Positions 41,357 through 50,470 of a DNA stretch of 64,000 nucleotides are shown piece by piece. The stretch is taken from contig JBGUEQ010000013.1 of NCBI GenBank assembly GCA_041821265.1, positions 1 through 64,000 on the forward strand, written 5' to 3'. Origin of the DNA: Lachnotalea sp041821265 (GTDB lineage Bacteria; Bacillota; Clostridia; Lachnospirales; Lachnospiraceae). The notes under the pieces were generated by a model. The model worked only from the letters and a program-made list of their open reading frames with translations. It was not told the DNA's origin and made no database searches. The translations under genes were made by a program, and so were the position numbers. Position 1 is the stretch's first letter. Each line of letters starts with the position of its first letter.

Positions 41357-43648
41357 ATGAAACGAAAAGGAAACAAAGAAAAAAGCATTATCAAAGAAGA
41401 AAATAATATTAAAGAAGAATATAAAATTAAAGAAAAAAATGATGTAAAAGAAAAAAGTAATATCAGATATATTATTGCGATTATGAGTATCCTTATAATT
41501 TTAATTGGGTTATTACTTGCATATATATGTAAGGGGTATTTTGACATTATGATAGAAAACCAAGAAAAACAATTATTGGTAATCTCTCAAAACGTTGCTA
41601 CTGCTCTAGAGACTTCTATTCAACGTAGCGAAGATGATATAGATTATCTTGTTAATTCTTTGGCCTATATAGAAGGAGAAACAGAATATTTTGAAACTGG
41701 TAACTATGATAAACTGTATACAGTTATGCAGTCATATACAGATACCCATTCGTGGGAAGTAAACAATATGATTATCTGTAAGGATACAATTGATAATCCA
41801 CTTTTGTTTGTAAAGGATATTCAGTATGAGAAAGTTTTAGATGTCAGTATTGAAACAGATAAAGAGATTGCATTATGGAAAAATAGTAATAATCAGATGT
41901 TTATGGCAATCGCAACCAAAGATAAGAGTAACTACAAATTAGTTATCATGATAGATTTAGAGCACTTGTATGACGAACTGGTATCCTATATTAAGTTGGG
42001 AGCTAAAGGGTATGTTATGGTCAAGGATGCGGATGCCACAATAATTATGCATAAACTTGTGAATCAAATAGGTATCAATGCGATAGAAGACAGACAGAAT
42101 TTATTTCCATCATTAAATATTAATAATACAAGCTTAGAGAACATGATAAATAATCAAAAAGCAAAACAAGAAGGTGCAGAAATTTATGAATCATACTGGT
42201 GGGCGGATGAAAACCCCAAATTAGTAAAGAAAATCACTGCATATACCCATGCGGATATTGAAAAAGGTTTTCTTATTGTAAGTGCAGTAATGGATTATTC
42301 TGCGGTGGCTAAACTTATCATAAATGATGTGATGAGTATTGTATTATTATCTATTGTAGTAGTGATTGAAGTATCTGGATTAATGTTATATATTATATTA
42401 TCAATAAGAAGAAGAAACAAAATTGCAACAGAAAATGAATATCTAAGAGAGTTAAATAAATCCCTTCAAACCTTACATGAGAATGAATTAGTTATGGCAC
42501 ATCAACAACAATTGCAAATTATAGGCACTATGACAGGTGGAATTGCACATGAGTTCAATAACCTACTAACACCTATTATGGGGTATGCCGGTCTTATGAT
42601 TAGTGGTATGGAGGAGGATAATGAATATTATGAAGATATTTCCGAAATATATGATGCCTCCGAAAAAGCGAAGGAAATTGTTCATCAGATTTCAGGTCTT
42701 AGTAGACAGAATATGGATACGGTATTTAAGTTTGTAGATGTAAATCAATTACTAACGAGAGTTAGTAAAATGGCAGAATCTGTCAAGCCAGACAATATTG
42801 AAGTACTTACACAAATGCAATCAAGTGAATACGGAATATTTGGAAATGCAACACAGATTAATCAGGTTATGCTTAATTTGATTATGAATGCATATCAAGC
42901 AATGGGAAGTGTTGGAGGGCAAGTAATACTCAAATATGAAGAGATTAATATGCAACAGTTAAAGACATTGAATTATAAAGAAATAGACAATATAGAAAAC
43001 TATAACGATAGATTTGCAAAAATAGTTGTGGAGGATAATGGTTGTGGTATCAATCAAAATGTCATTATACGAATATTTGATCCATTTTTTACAACAAAAG
43101 GAAGTGATGGAATCGGACTTGGGCTAGCAATAGCTAACAATATAGTTACATCACATAAAGGAATGATATTTGCTGAAAGTCAGGTTGGAATAGGAACAAA
43201 ATTTATAATAGTACTTCCGCTCACTGAAAAAGCTAGCCAGAAGATAGTAACGCCTAAGTTGATATCCAATGGTGTTACAGAGCAAAATATAAAGGTGCTA
43301 GTAGTAGATGATAGTCCGAAGGTACTTAGGTTGTTGGAAAAAGGGTTGAAAAGTTTTGGATATCAGGTCAGGGCAATCAATAATCCGCATACTGCTTTAG
43401 AAGAAATGAAAAGTGATACGTTTGATATTGTTATTTCTGATGATTCAATGAGAGAAATGAATGGAATACAACTAGCAATGAATGTCAAACAAAAAAATCC
43501 TCAAATGCCAATTATTATAGTAACTGGAATGCTAAGAAAGGAAATTATTGATTCAAAGCAATCACAAGTAATAGAAGAATATATGGTTAAGCCAATAGCA
43601 ATTGATGCCATTGCTGAGGTTATTAACAACATTTTAAAAAAGTCTTAA
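41357..43648 (+). CDS. Hybrid sensor histidine kinase with C-terminal receiver
   Basis: A 763-residue membrane kinase. The N-terminal 35 residues are a Lys/Glu repeat (IKEE, KEK units), then TM1 (about 38-58), an extracytoplasmic Cache-like domain (about 60-320) and TM2 (about 325-350). HisKA follows with the phospho-His in GGIAHEFNNLLTPIMGYAG, then an ATPase domain (VEDNGCGIN, FDPFFTTKGSDGIGLGLAIA). A C-terminal receiver (VLVVDDSPKVLRLLEKG; DIVISDDSMREMNG) has no output domain. The divergent response regulator is the likely partner. The Cache-like sensor could detect a small carboxylate such as citrate; this is inferred from location only. Confidence 0.92.
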   Translation: MKRKGNKEKSIIKEENNIKEEYKIKEKNDVKEKSNIRYIIAIMSILIILIGLLLAYICKGYFDIMIENQEKQLLVISQNVATALETSIQRSEDDIDYLVNSLAYIEGETEYFETGNYDKLYTVMQSYTDTHSWEVNNMIICKDTIDNPLLFVKDIQYEKVLDVSIETDKEIALWKNSNNQMFMAIATKDKSNYKLVIMIDLEHLYDELVSYIKLGAKGYVMVKDADATIIMHKLVNQIGINAIEDRQNLFPSLNINNTSLENMINNQKAKQEGAEIYESYWWADENPKLVKKITAYTHADIEKGFLIVSAVMDYSAVAKLIINDVMSIVLLSIVVVIEVSGLMLYIILSIRRRNKIATENEYLRELNKSLQTLHENELVMAHQQQLQIIGTMTGGIAHEFNNLLTPIMGYAGLMISGMEEDNEYYEDISEIYDASEKAKEIVHQISGLSRQNMDTVFKFVDVNQLLTRVSKMAESVKPDNIEVLTQMQSSEYGIFGNATQINQVMLNLIMNAYQAMGSVGGQVILKYEEINMQQLKTLNYKEIDNIENYNDRFAKIVVEDNGCGINQNVIIRIFDPFFTTKGSDGIGLGLAIANNIVTSHKGMIFAESQVGIGTKFIIVLPLTEKASQKIVTPKLISNGVTEQNIKVLVVDDSPKVLRLLEKGLKSFGYQVRAINNPHTALEEMKSDTFDIVISDDSMREMNGIQLAMNVKQKNPQMPIIIVTGMLRKEIIDSKQSQVIEEYMVKPIAIDAIAEVINNILKKS

Positions 43649-43668
43649 AGAATTTTAAGACTTTTTTA
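43636..43668 (+). terminator. Terminator overlapping the kinase stop codon
   Basis: AAAAAAGTCTTAAA pairs exactly with TTTAAGACTTTTTT around GAAT. Confidence 0.88.
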
Positions 43669-43686
43669 TTTGTTTTTAAGGTGCTG

Positions 43687-43709
43687 TTACTATAATTAAA
43701 TTATAGTAA
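43687..43709 (+). promoter_or_regulatory. Palindrome over the citD promoter -10
   Basis: TTACTATAAT (43687-43696) and ATTATAGTAA (43700-43709) form a perfect 10-bp inverted repeat with a 3-base centre. The left arm contains a TATAAT (43691-43696); no good -35 is present 16-18 bases upstream, as in activator-dependent promoters. It is a candidate operator for the citDEFX operon. Confidence 0.6.
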
Positions 43710-43746
43710 ATAGCAAATTTGAAATATATAAATCAGGAGGATTAAA

Positions 43747-44040
43747 ATGGAAGTTGTAAAAACTGGCGTCGCAGGCACCATGGAATCAAGTGACATCATG
43801 GTAACCATCTGTAAAAATTCACATAAAGGAATTGATATTAAACTAGAGAGTTCTGTTGAAAAACAGTTTGGAAAACAAATAAAAAAAGTTATAGAAGCAT
43901 GTGCAACAAGACTTGGACTAGAAGATGCTGAAATTATAGCGGTTGATAAAGGTGCATTGGATTGCGTGATTAAAGCTAGAGTGGAGACAGCAATCTATCG
44001 TGCATGTGAATCAACGGATTACTGTTGGGGGGATAAATAA
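43747..44040 (+). CDS. citD: Citrate lyase acyl carrier protein (gamma subunit)
   Basis: A 97-residue carrier that holds the phosphoribosyl-dephospho-CoA prosthetic group of citrate lyase on Ser14 (GTMESSD). Conserved elements include the N-terminal KTGVAGTMESSDIMV and a C-terminal LDCVIKARVETAIYRA. AGGAGG precedes the ATG. It is the first gene of citD-citE-citF-citX, with citE starting 2 bases after the stop. Confidence 0.97.
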   Translation: MEVVKTGVAGTMESSDIMVTICKNSHKGIDIKLESSVEKQFGKQIKKVIEACATRLGLEDAEIIAVDKGALDCVIKARVETAIYRACESTDYCWGDK

Positions 44041-44042
44041 CT

Positions 44043-44924
44043 ATGGATGAAAGATTAAGACGTACCATGATGTTTGTTCCAGGAAATAACCCTGGAATGG
44101 TAAAGGATGCTTATATTTATAATTGTGATAGCATTATGTTTGACCTAGAAGATTCGGTATCGATTACAGAAAAGGATGCAGCAAGAGCACTGATTTATTA
44201 TGCAATTACTACCTTTAATTATGCGGGGAAGGAATTAGTGGTTCGTATAAATGATCCAGCAACGGATGTTGGATTGGCTGATTTAGAAGCAATGGTAAGA
44301 GCAGGAGCTCATGTGATAAGACTACCAAAAACAGAGAAAGCAGAAGATGTAGTATTTTGTGATCAGCAAATTGGAAGAATAGAACAAGAAATCGGAAAAG
44401 AAGTAGGAACAACCAAGATGATGGCAGCTGTTGAAAGTGCAGAAGGGGTTTTAAATGCAAGAGAAATAGCAATAGCAAGTAAGAGATTAATCGGAATAGC
44501 ACTTGGTGCAGAAGATTATGTTACTGATATGAAGACCAATCGTTATGCCGATGGAATGGAATTATTATTTGCAAGAAGTATGATTCTTCATGCTGCAAGA
44601 GCAGCTGGAATCGCAGCAATTGATACCGTTTATTCAGATGTTAACAACGAAGAAGGACTGATAAACGAAGTTAAATTAATTAAACAACTTGGATTTGACG
44701 GAAAATCAGTAATTAATCCAAGACAGATTAAACCAATTATTCAAATATATACTCCAACAGAAAAGGAAATTCAAAAGTCATTGGCGATTATGGAGGCGAT
44801 TAAAGAAGCAAATGCAAAAGGTTCGGGTGTTATTGCATTGAATGGAAAAATGATAGATAAGCCGATTGTATTAAGAGCCCAAAGGGTATTGAAACTTGCC
44901 AAAGCTGCAAAAGTATTAGAATAA
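44043..44924 (+). CDS. citE: Citrate lyase beta subunit (citryl-ACP lyase)
   Basis: Cleaves citryl-ACP to oxaloacetate and acetyl-ACP. The 293-residue TIM-barrel protein has RTMMFVPGNNPGMVKDA at the N-terminus, the Mg-binding FDLEDSVSITEKD, and the active-site segments ESAEGVLNAREIA and ALGAEDYVTDM, all typical of CitE. GGGGGGAT serves as ribosome site. Its spacing to citD (2 bases) and citF (16 bases) indicates coupled expression of the three lyase subunits. Confidence 0.97.
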   Translation: MDERLRRTMMFVPGNNPGMVKDAYIYNCDSIMFDLEDSVSITEKDAARALIYYAITTFNYAGKELVVRINDPATDVGLADLEAMVRAGAHVIRLPKTEKAEDVVFCDQQIGRIEQEIGKEVGTTKMMAAVESAEGVLNAREIAIASKRLIGIALGAEDYVTDMKTNRYADGMELLFARSMILHAARAAGIAAIDTVYSDVNNEEGLINEVKLIKQLGFDGKSVINPRQIKPIIQIYTPTEKEIQKSLAIMEAIKEANAKGSGVIALNGKMIDKPIVLRAQRVLKLAKAAKVLE

Positions 44925-44940
44925 AAGGAGGGATGAACCA

Positions 44941-46488
44941 ATGAAACATATAGAAATAGAAAAAATTCCTTATATAGAAGAACTAGATGGAATTTGTGAA
45001 ACATTTACAGAGAAACATGCAAAAAAAGATATTAAAACTCTAATCGAAAGAGAAAAGAGTCAAAATAAGATAGTGAGTTCTTTAGAAGAAGCGATAACCA
45101 AAAGTGGTTTGCAAAATGGAATGACAATTTCTTTTCATCATCATTTTAGAAATGGCGATTTTGTCATTAACATGGTAATGGATATTATTGCAAAGATGGG
45201 ATTTAAAAATCTAACGCTTGCGGCAAGTTCATTAATCGATATTCATAAACCGTTGATTGCGCATATAAAAAGCGGTGTAATACATAGAATTGAGACCAGT
45301 GGTATTAGAGGTGAATTAGCGGAAGAAATTTCAAGAGGTCTGATGGATGTTCCTGTTGTATTTCGCTCTCATGGTGGAAGAGCCTATGCAATTGAAACAG
45401 GTCAATTAAAGATTGATGTAGCATTTTTAGGTGCACCATCTTGTGACCCGTTTGGTAATGCAAATGGGTATTCAAGAGATAATGATAAAGGTGTTATCTG
45501 TGGTTCTATGGGATATGCAAAACTAGATGCTCAATATGCAGAGAAAGTTATTGTAATCACTGACAATATTGTACCATTTCCTAACATACCGTTTGGTATT
45601 CCTCAATCTGAAGTTGATTATATTGTAGAGGTTGATGCAATTGGTGATCCAAATGGAATTATGAGTGGTGCAACTAGATACACAAAAAATCCCAAAGAAC
45701 TTATGATTGCTGAAACAGCAGCAGAGGTAATTGAAGCAAGCGGACGATTTAAAGATGGATTTTCTATTCAGATGGGAACCGGAGGAGCAGCACTTGCTAC
45801 AGCAAGATTTTTAAGAGATAAGATGATAGCAAAGAATATAAAAGCAAGTTTTGCATTAGGTGGAATTACGGGGCAGATGGTAGAACTTCATAAAGAAGGA
45901 TTAATTAAGAAAATTCTAGATGTTCAATCCTTTGATTTAGATGCGGCTCAATCACTAAAAGATAATAGATTTCATCAACAGATTTCTGCATCTTATTATG
46001 CAAGTCCAAATAATGAGGGAACAGCTGTAAACCAGTTAGATATTGTAGTTCTTTCTGCATTGGAAGTTGATGTTGAATTTAATGTAAATGTTCTTACCGG
46101 TTCTGATGGTGTAATAAGAGGAGCAATTGGTGGACATTGTGATACGGCAGCAGGAGCATCTGTATCTATTATTGTTTGTCCATTGGTTAGAGGAAGAATT
46201 GCTACAATAGTAGATCATGTTAATACTATTGTAACACCTGGAAAAACAATTGATATTGTAGTAACAGATCAGGGTGTTGCAGTCCATCCAAAGAGGAAAG
46301 ATTTACAAGAAATGCTTGTAAATGCAGGGATTAACGTGTGTACCATACAAGAATTAAGAGATAATGCTGAAAAAATTGTTGGTGATGCTACACCAATTGC
46401 TTATACCGATAAAGTGGTTGGAGTTGTAACATATAGAGATGGCTCTGTTATTGACTTAATTTATCAAGTCAATGAAAATGAGGACTAG
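44941..46488 (+). CDS. citF: Citrate lyase alpha subunit (citrate:acetyl-ACP transferase)
   Basis: Swaps the acetyl group on the carrier for citrate, forming citryl-ACP. The 515-residue CoA-transferase-fold protein has SFHHHFRNGDFVINMVMD, the GGHCDTAAGASVSI segment and the C-terminal VTDQGVAVHPKRKDL, all conserved in CitF. AAGGAGGGATG precedes the ATG. It completes the CitD-E-F complex; the maturation genes flank it (citX downstream, citC and citG at the ends of the cluster). Confidence 0.97.
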   Translation: MKHIEIEKIPYIEELDGICETFTEKHAKKDIKTLIEREKSQNKIVSSLEEAITKSGLQNGMTISFHHHFRNGDFVINMVMDIIAKMGFKNLTLAASSLIDIHKPLIAHIKSGVIHRIETSGIRGELAEEISRGLMDVPVVFRSHGGRAYAIETGQLKIDVAFLGAPSCDPFGNANGYSRDNDKGVICGSMGYAKLDAQYAEKVIVITDNIVPFPNIPFGIPQSEVDYIVEVDAIGDPNGIMSGATRYTKNPKELMIAETAAEVIEASGRFKDGFSIQMGTGGAALATARFLRDKMIAKNIKASFALGGITGQMVELHKEGLIKKILDVQSFDLDAAQSLKDNRFHQQISASYYASPNNEGTAVNQLDIVVLSALEVDVEFNVNVLTGSDGVIRGAIGGHCDTAAGASVSIIVCPLVRGRIATIVDHVNTIVTPGKTIDIVVTDQGVAVHPKRKDLQEMLVNAGINVCTIQELRDNAEKIVGDATPIAYTDKVVGVVTYRDGSVIDLIYQVNENED

Positions 46489-46503
46489 TTTAGGAGATTA
46501 TAT

Positions 46504-47058
46504 ATGGAAGAAGCACTTGTTATTATTACATTGAATAAAATGCTGCAAGTTAGGGAGGAACGTGTGGCAATTCAAAACAGATTATTGGGAGAACATCATA
46601 CAACACTAATTTCATTCACAATGAATATACCAGGACCTATAAAAAACAATAGTTGGATACAACAAAGTTTTGAGTATGGAATAACTGATTTAAAACAATT
46701 TATGAATTATTTTCGTATAAGAGAAGTGGAGTATAGAAACATTGCTTCCGGAGGGGAAGCATATTTAGTGGTTGACAAACAATTTTCTGCCAAGGAAATC
46801 AAAAAAAAATTAGTTGAATTTGAGAATGAGTACCCAATTGGAAGATGGTTTGATATTGATGTAAAAAGTGCTCCAAATGAAACAGTCTCAAGAGCTGATC
46901 TTGGTTTAAAACCAAGAAGATGTTTTTTATGTAATGAAGATGCAAAAGTGTGCGGTAGAAGCAGAAGGCATAGTGTGGAAGAACTTTTTAAATACACAAA
47001 TAAAAAACTTCATGATTATGTCGTTTCGAGAATGCACAAAAGTAACAAAACAGCATAA
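46504..47058 (+). CDS. citX: Apo-citrate lyase phosphoribosyl-dephospho-CoA transferase
   Basis: Transfers the prosthetic group onto CitD Ser14. The 184-residue protein has the CitX pattern GRWFDIDV, then RADLGLKPRRCFLCNEDAK and CGRSRRHSVEEL toward the C-terminus, with the CxxC-like cysteines conserved. It lies 15 bases after citF with AGGAGA as ribosome site, and 30 bases before the transporter gene. Stand-alone CitX (not fused to CitG) matches the separate citG gene downstream. Confidence 0.94.
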   Translation: MEEALVIITLNKMLQVREERVAIQNRLLGEHHTTLISFTMNIPGPIKNNSWIQQSFEYGITDLKQFMNYFRIREVEYRNIASGGEAYLVVDKQFSAKEIKKKLVEFENEYPIGRWFDIDVKSAPNETVSRADLGLKPRRCFLCNEDAKVCGRSRRHSVEELFKYTNKKLHDYVVSRMHKSNKTA

Positions 47059-47088
47059 TTAAAGTTCATAGGAGAGAGGAGAAAGTTT

Positions 47089-48393
47089 ATGTATTTAGGT
47101 ATTTTGGGATTTTTAACGATGGCAATTATTATTATATTATTGCTAAAGTCAAAAACAGTGCCATCCATCGCATTTATTGCGGTACCAGTTATTATGGCAT
47201 TTATTGGAGGATGTAGTTTTTTTGAAATTGGAGGGTTTGTCAAAGCAGGTGTGCTTGATACTGCACCAACAGCAACTTTGTTTATTTTTTCAATTCTCTA
47301 TTTTGGAATTATGTCTGATGCAGGAATGTTTGATAGAATCATAAATGCATTAGTAAAAAGAGCAGGAAATAGTGTATTAGCAATAACAATGCTAACCGCA
47401 CTTATCGCAATGATAGGTCATCTTGATGGAGGTGGTGCCTCTACCTTTTTGATTACGATACCTGCCATGTTACCAATCTATAAGAAGATGAATATGAGAA
47501 AAACGACATTAATGACGATATGTACAGCGTCGATGGGTGTTATGAATCTGCTACCTTGGGGAGGACCAACAATGAGGGCGGCATCCGTTCTTGAAATGGA
47601 TCCATCAGCACTTTGGATGCAGTTAATACCAATACAATTTGTTGGAGTGTTTTGTGCATTTGGATTAGCATTTATTTTAGGAAGACTAGAAAAAAAACGT
47701 GGCGCAGGATATCATGCTAATGCAGTTGCAGAAGCTGCTGCAACAGTTGAAACTAGGGAAAATAAGTTTGAAAGACCTAAATTATTCTGGCTTAATATAG
47801 CACTTACACTTGGTGTTATTGCTACTTTAGTAATATTTGATGATGTACCATCTTATTTAATCTTTATGCTCGGTGTGGTTGTGGCATTAATGATTAACTA
47901 TCCTGGAAAAGATATGCAGGATAAAATTATTAAATCACACTCTGGACCAGCCATCATGATGGCAACAACGCTTTTAACTGCAGGTGTTTTACTTGGAGTT
48001 TTGGAAAACAGTGGAATGATGGACCAAATGGCTACATTATTAGTTTCAATAATGCCAGCAGCATTAGGACCTCATCTTGCAATTGTTATCGGTATTTTGT
48101 CAGCACCTTTGGCATTGGTATTCTGTACGGATTCTTATTTCTATGGAGTACTCCCAATTATGATCGGTGTAGGAGCTAGATTTGGTGTTAATCCAGCCGA
48201 AATTGCAATCACTATGGTTGTATGCCGTAACTGTGCCAGCTTTATTAGTCCCGTTGTTCCAGCTACATTTCTTGGATGTGGACTTGCTGAAGTTGAAATT
48301 AATGAACATATTAAAAAATCATTTATTCCTGTATTCGCAATCAGCTTAATATGCCTTGTATTTGGAATATTATTTGGAATTATTAAACCATGA
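47089..48393 (+). CDS. Citrate transporter, CitMHS family
   Basis: A 434-residue membrane carrier with about 11-12 helices. Family segments are the central GHLDGGGASTFLITIPAMLP and MNLLPWGGPTMRAASVL, and the C-terminal CRNCASFISPVVPATFLG. CitMHS carriers import citrate as a metal complex (Mg or Ca/Fe) with protons, unlike the CitS symporters common with citrate lyase operons. It is the last gene of the citD-citE-citF-citX operon (30-base gap; GGAGAGAGG ribosome site). A MITE-like repeat begins 6 bases after its stop. Confidence 0.93.
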   Translation: MYLGILGFLTMAIIIILLLKSKTVPSIAFIAVPVIMAFIGGCSFFEIGGFVKAGVLDTAPTATLFIFSILYFGIMSDAGMFDRIINALVKRAGNSVLAITMLTALIAMIGHLDGGGASTFLITIPAMLPIYKKMNMRKTTLMTICTASMGVMNLLPWGGPTMRAASVLEMDPSALWMQLIPIQFVGVFCAFGLAFILGRLEKKRGAGYHANAVAEAAATVETRENKFERPKLFWLNIALTLGVIATLVIFDDVPSYLIFMLGVVVALMINYPGKDMQDKIIKSHSGPAIMMATTLLTAGVLLGVLENSGMMDQMATLLVSIMPAALGPHLAIVIGILSAPLALVFCTDSYFYGVLPIMIGVGARFGVNPAEIAITMVVCRNCASFISPVVPATFLGCGLAEVEINEHIKKSFIPVFAISLICLVFGILFGIIKP

Positions 48394-48398
48394 TAATG

Positions 48399-48587
48399 TG
48401 TAACAGTTCAGCCATGCAGAAATGATTATTCATATTGACCGTGAGTGATTGCACTCTAAGGACGATTTGTCTCATCATTTCTATAGGGGCGGACGCCCTA
48501 CATGAATAATGTGCCCGTCTATTACCAAACTGATTGGCATATTTGTATATTCTGGCACATTATGAATAGTATGGCTGAACTGTTACA
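48399..48587. repeat. Element B: 189-bp MITE-like element, full copy
   Basis: Terminal inverted repeats TGTAACAGTTCAGCCAT (48399-48415) and ATGGCTGAACTGTTACA (48571-48587) are perfect over 17 bp. Inside are GGGCGGACGCCC-type and TGTGCC/GGCACA inverted repeats and no reading frame of note. A partial copy is at 26857 and a solo end at 54750. The design is that of a non-autonomous mobile element. Confidence 0.8.
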
Positions 48588-48606
48588 ATAATTTAGCTTA
48601 ATATAA

Positions 48607-48656
48607 AGTGTCTGCTTACAGATACTTGTGCGCCTGAGTGGATTATGTAGCAATAA
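48607..48656 (-). repeat. Element C, copy 2 (inverted)
   Basis: The reverse complement reads ATTGCTACATAATCCACTCA then GGCGC and TCTGTAAGCAGA, matching copy 1 at 33078-33124. Confidence 0.7.
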
Positions 48657-48676
48657 ATTTCTGCTCCATGAGGTGC

Positions 48677-48735
48677 TAATTTGGGCACGAAGTGCCCTAA
48701 ATTAATAGGGAAGTTCGTAGGACTTTTCTATTAAT
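48677..48735 (+). other. Two adjacent stem-loops in the citG leader
   Basis: First stem TAATTTGGGCAC with GTGCCCTAAATTA (one bulge). Second: 14-bp stem with arms 48701-48714 and 48722-48735 around TCGTAGG. Their arms share bases 48701-48704, so they may be alternative structures. No T-run follows, so they are not classical terminators. Confidence 0.6.
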
Positions 48736-48760
48736 TTAAAAAGAGAAAGGATAAGGTGAT

Positions 48761-49669
48761 ATGGTACAGCATAGTAATGCAATATTTTTGAATTCAAATA
48801 AGGAATCAAAAGATATCATTATAAATTTTATAGGTCAATCAGCAACAAAAAGTTTACTAGCCGAAGTTAGTACAACTCCCAAGCCAGGCTTAGTGGATAG
48901 AATAAGCAATGGTGCACATAATGATATGAATTATAAAACATTTATTGACAGTGCAAATGCAATATCACCTTACTTTTTCAAAATGGCTGAGCTAGGCTAT
49001 GATTGGGAAGATTCACTTCCTGAATTGTTTTTAGCAATCCGCGTAGTCGGAATAGAAGCAGAAAACGCTATGTATGTGGCTACAAATCATGTTAATACAC
49101 ACAAGGGCTTGATTTTTTCAGCAGGAATTATTTCGGCAGCAGCAGCTTATGTATATCGCAAGTTTGGAGTGTTTGACACTAAAATAATTTTTAAGATATG
49201 TACACGAATGACATTTGATATTATTGAGAATGACTTTAAAAAGATAGACAGTAAGCATCCTAAAACAAATGGTGAGAAACTTTATCTAAAGCATAGAAAC
49301 AAAGGTATCCGAGGTGAGGTGCAAAGTGGTTTTCCAACGGTTGAAAATATTTCATTACCAGCATTAAAGTATTATAGGAAGCTTAATTGTAATAAGAATC
49401 TTTCACACATTCAAGTATTAATGCTTTTAATTGCAAATGTTGATGATACCAATGTTTTAGCTAGACATAATAAAGCGACACTTGATTTTGTAAAAGAGAC
49501 AGCTAAAAGTTTTTTAAATAAGGGTGGTGTTTTTTCTGAAAATGGAATAGCATCAATTTGGAATATGGACGATATGTTTATTCAGAAAAATATTAGTTCA
49601 GGTGGATGTGCTGATTTATTGGCAATTACAATTATGATATATGATTTATCAAAGGGGATACCAAAATAA
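48761..49669 (+). CDS. citG: Triphosphoribosyl-dephospho-CoA synthase
   Basis: Makes the citrate lyase prosthetic-group precursor from dephospho-CoA and ATP. The 302-residue helical protein shows the CitG signature EVSTTPKPGLVDRISNGAH near residues 34-52, NTHKGLIFSAGIISAA near 115 and RGEVQSGFPTVENISLPAL near 190. AGAAAGG and AAGGTGAT precede the start. It is separated from the main cit operon by repeats, so it probably has its own promoter or relies on read-through. The terminator overlaps its stop. Confidence 0.95.
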   Translation: MVQHSNAIFLNSNKESKDIIINFIGQSATKSLLAEVSTTPKPGLVDRISNGAHNDMNYKTFIDSANAISPYFFKMAELGYDWEDSLPELFLAIRVVGIEAENAMYVATNHVNTHKGLIFSAGIISAAAAYVYRKFGVFDTKIIFKICTRMTFDIIENDFKKIDSKHPKTNGEKLYLKHRNKGIRGEVQSGFPTVENISLPALKYYRKLNCNKNLSHIQVLMLLIANVDDTNVLARHNKATLDFVKETAKSFLNKGGVFSENGIASIWNMDDMFIQKNISSGGCADLLAITIMIYDLSKGIPK

Positions 49670-49706
49670 AACTATTGTAAAAGAATTTGCAATAGTTTTA
49701 TTTTGG
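49661..49706 (+). terminator. Terminator of citG
   Basis: A 17-bp stem CCAAAATAAAACTATTG paired with 49690-49706; the T-rich arm lies between citG and the DUF2804 remnant, so it could act from both sides. Confidence 0.85.
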
Positions 49707-49746
49707 TATGATAGGAGATAGCCTTTTAACATTCATTTGTAATGAA

Positions 49747-50388
49747 TTAATACCGATTATATACATCTTCAGCAAAACACATGAGATCTTTAATTTCAAG
49801 TACTTGTCCATCGTCGAAAACTGCGTTGCCACTCATCTTACCAAATACTTGGTGTTGGTCAGTTTTGATAATATGAGCTGAAGTCTTGGCACAGCGGTCA
49901 ATCACTGGAATGAATTCCATCTCAAAACGTTTATCACTTGAGGTAAATGTCCAAGGTTTCATATAATCAGCACTAGGTATGTGAAATTCAATATCATCTA
50001 ATTTATGACCTTTGCCATCGTAAAACAAAATATTTTCAGATGCCGCCGTTGTATCGCCAAAACCATATCCAGTATTAAATCCAAAGGTTTTATCATTTAC
50101 AATTCCGTTACCAGAACTCCAAAACCATCGGTTATTATAAGTCCATACACCGCGCCCCCAATCAAGTGTACCAAAGTCAGTTTCAGGATTGAAGAGATAG
50201 GTATTGCCTTGATACATGACAGTTCCACTTGCTCTCGTACCATTAATTTTTTGATTGTAATAAAAGGCCGTCTTTTTTTCTTTCCATGGAGTCGCTATAA
50301 CGAGGGTATCCATTGAAGGCTGCTGTAATGTAATATCACAAGTAAGAGATTCGTTGTTATCAAAATTTGGATAATCGCGTATTATATA
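49747..50388 (-). pseudogene. DUF2804 protein, 5'-truncated
   Basis: The C-terminal part of a DUF2804 protein (lipocalin-like beta barrel, whole family about 330-350 residues), recognisable from TLDWGRGVWTYNNRWFWSSG and the following GFGDTTAASENILFYDG. The longest frame with an ATG has 188 codons starting at 50313. The same frame stays open upstream with matching character (RDYPNFDNNESLTCDITLQQ) until a TAG at 50389-50391. No ribosome site precedes the ATG. The N-terminal half is missing, so I call it a decayed fragment. Function of the family unknown. Confidence 0.75.
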
Positions 50389-50470
50389 CTAATATAGTAA
50401 ATAGTAACGAAATTAACTACTTTTTAATATGGAAAAAGACATAGAAATATATAACATTGGCTAGAAAGCA

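Noticed and set aside
46036..46287. 83-codon minus-strand Asn/Tyr/Cys-rich frame in citF
   Set aside because: Composition is an antisense artefact of an AT-rich conserved gene.
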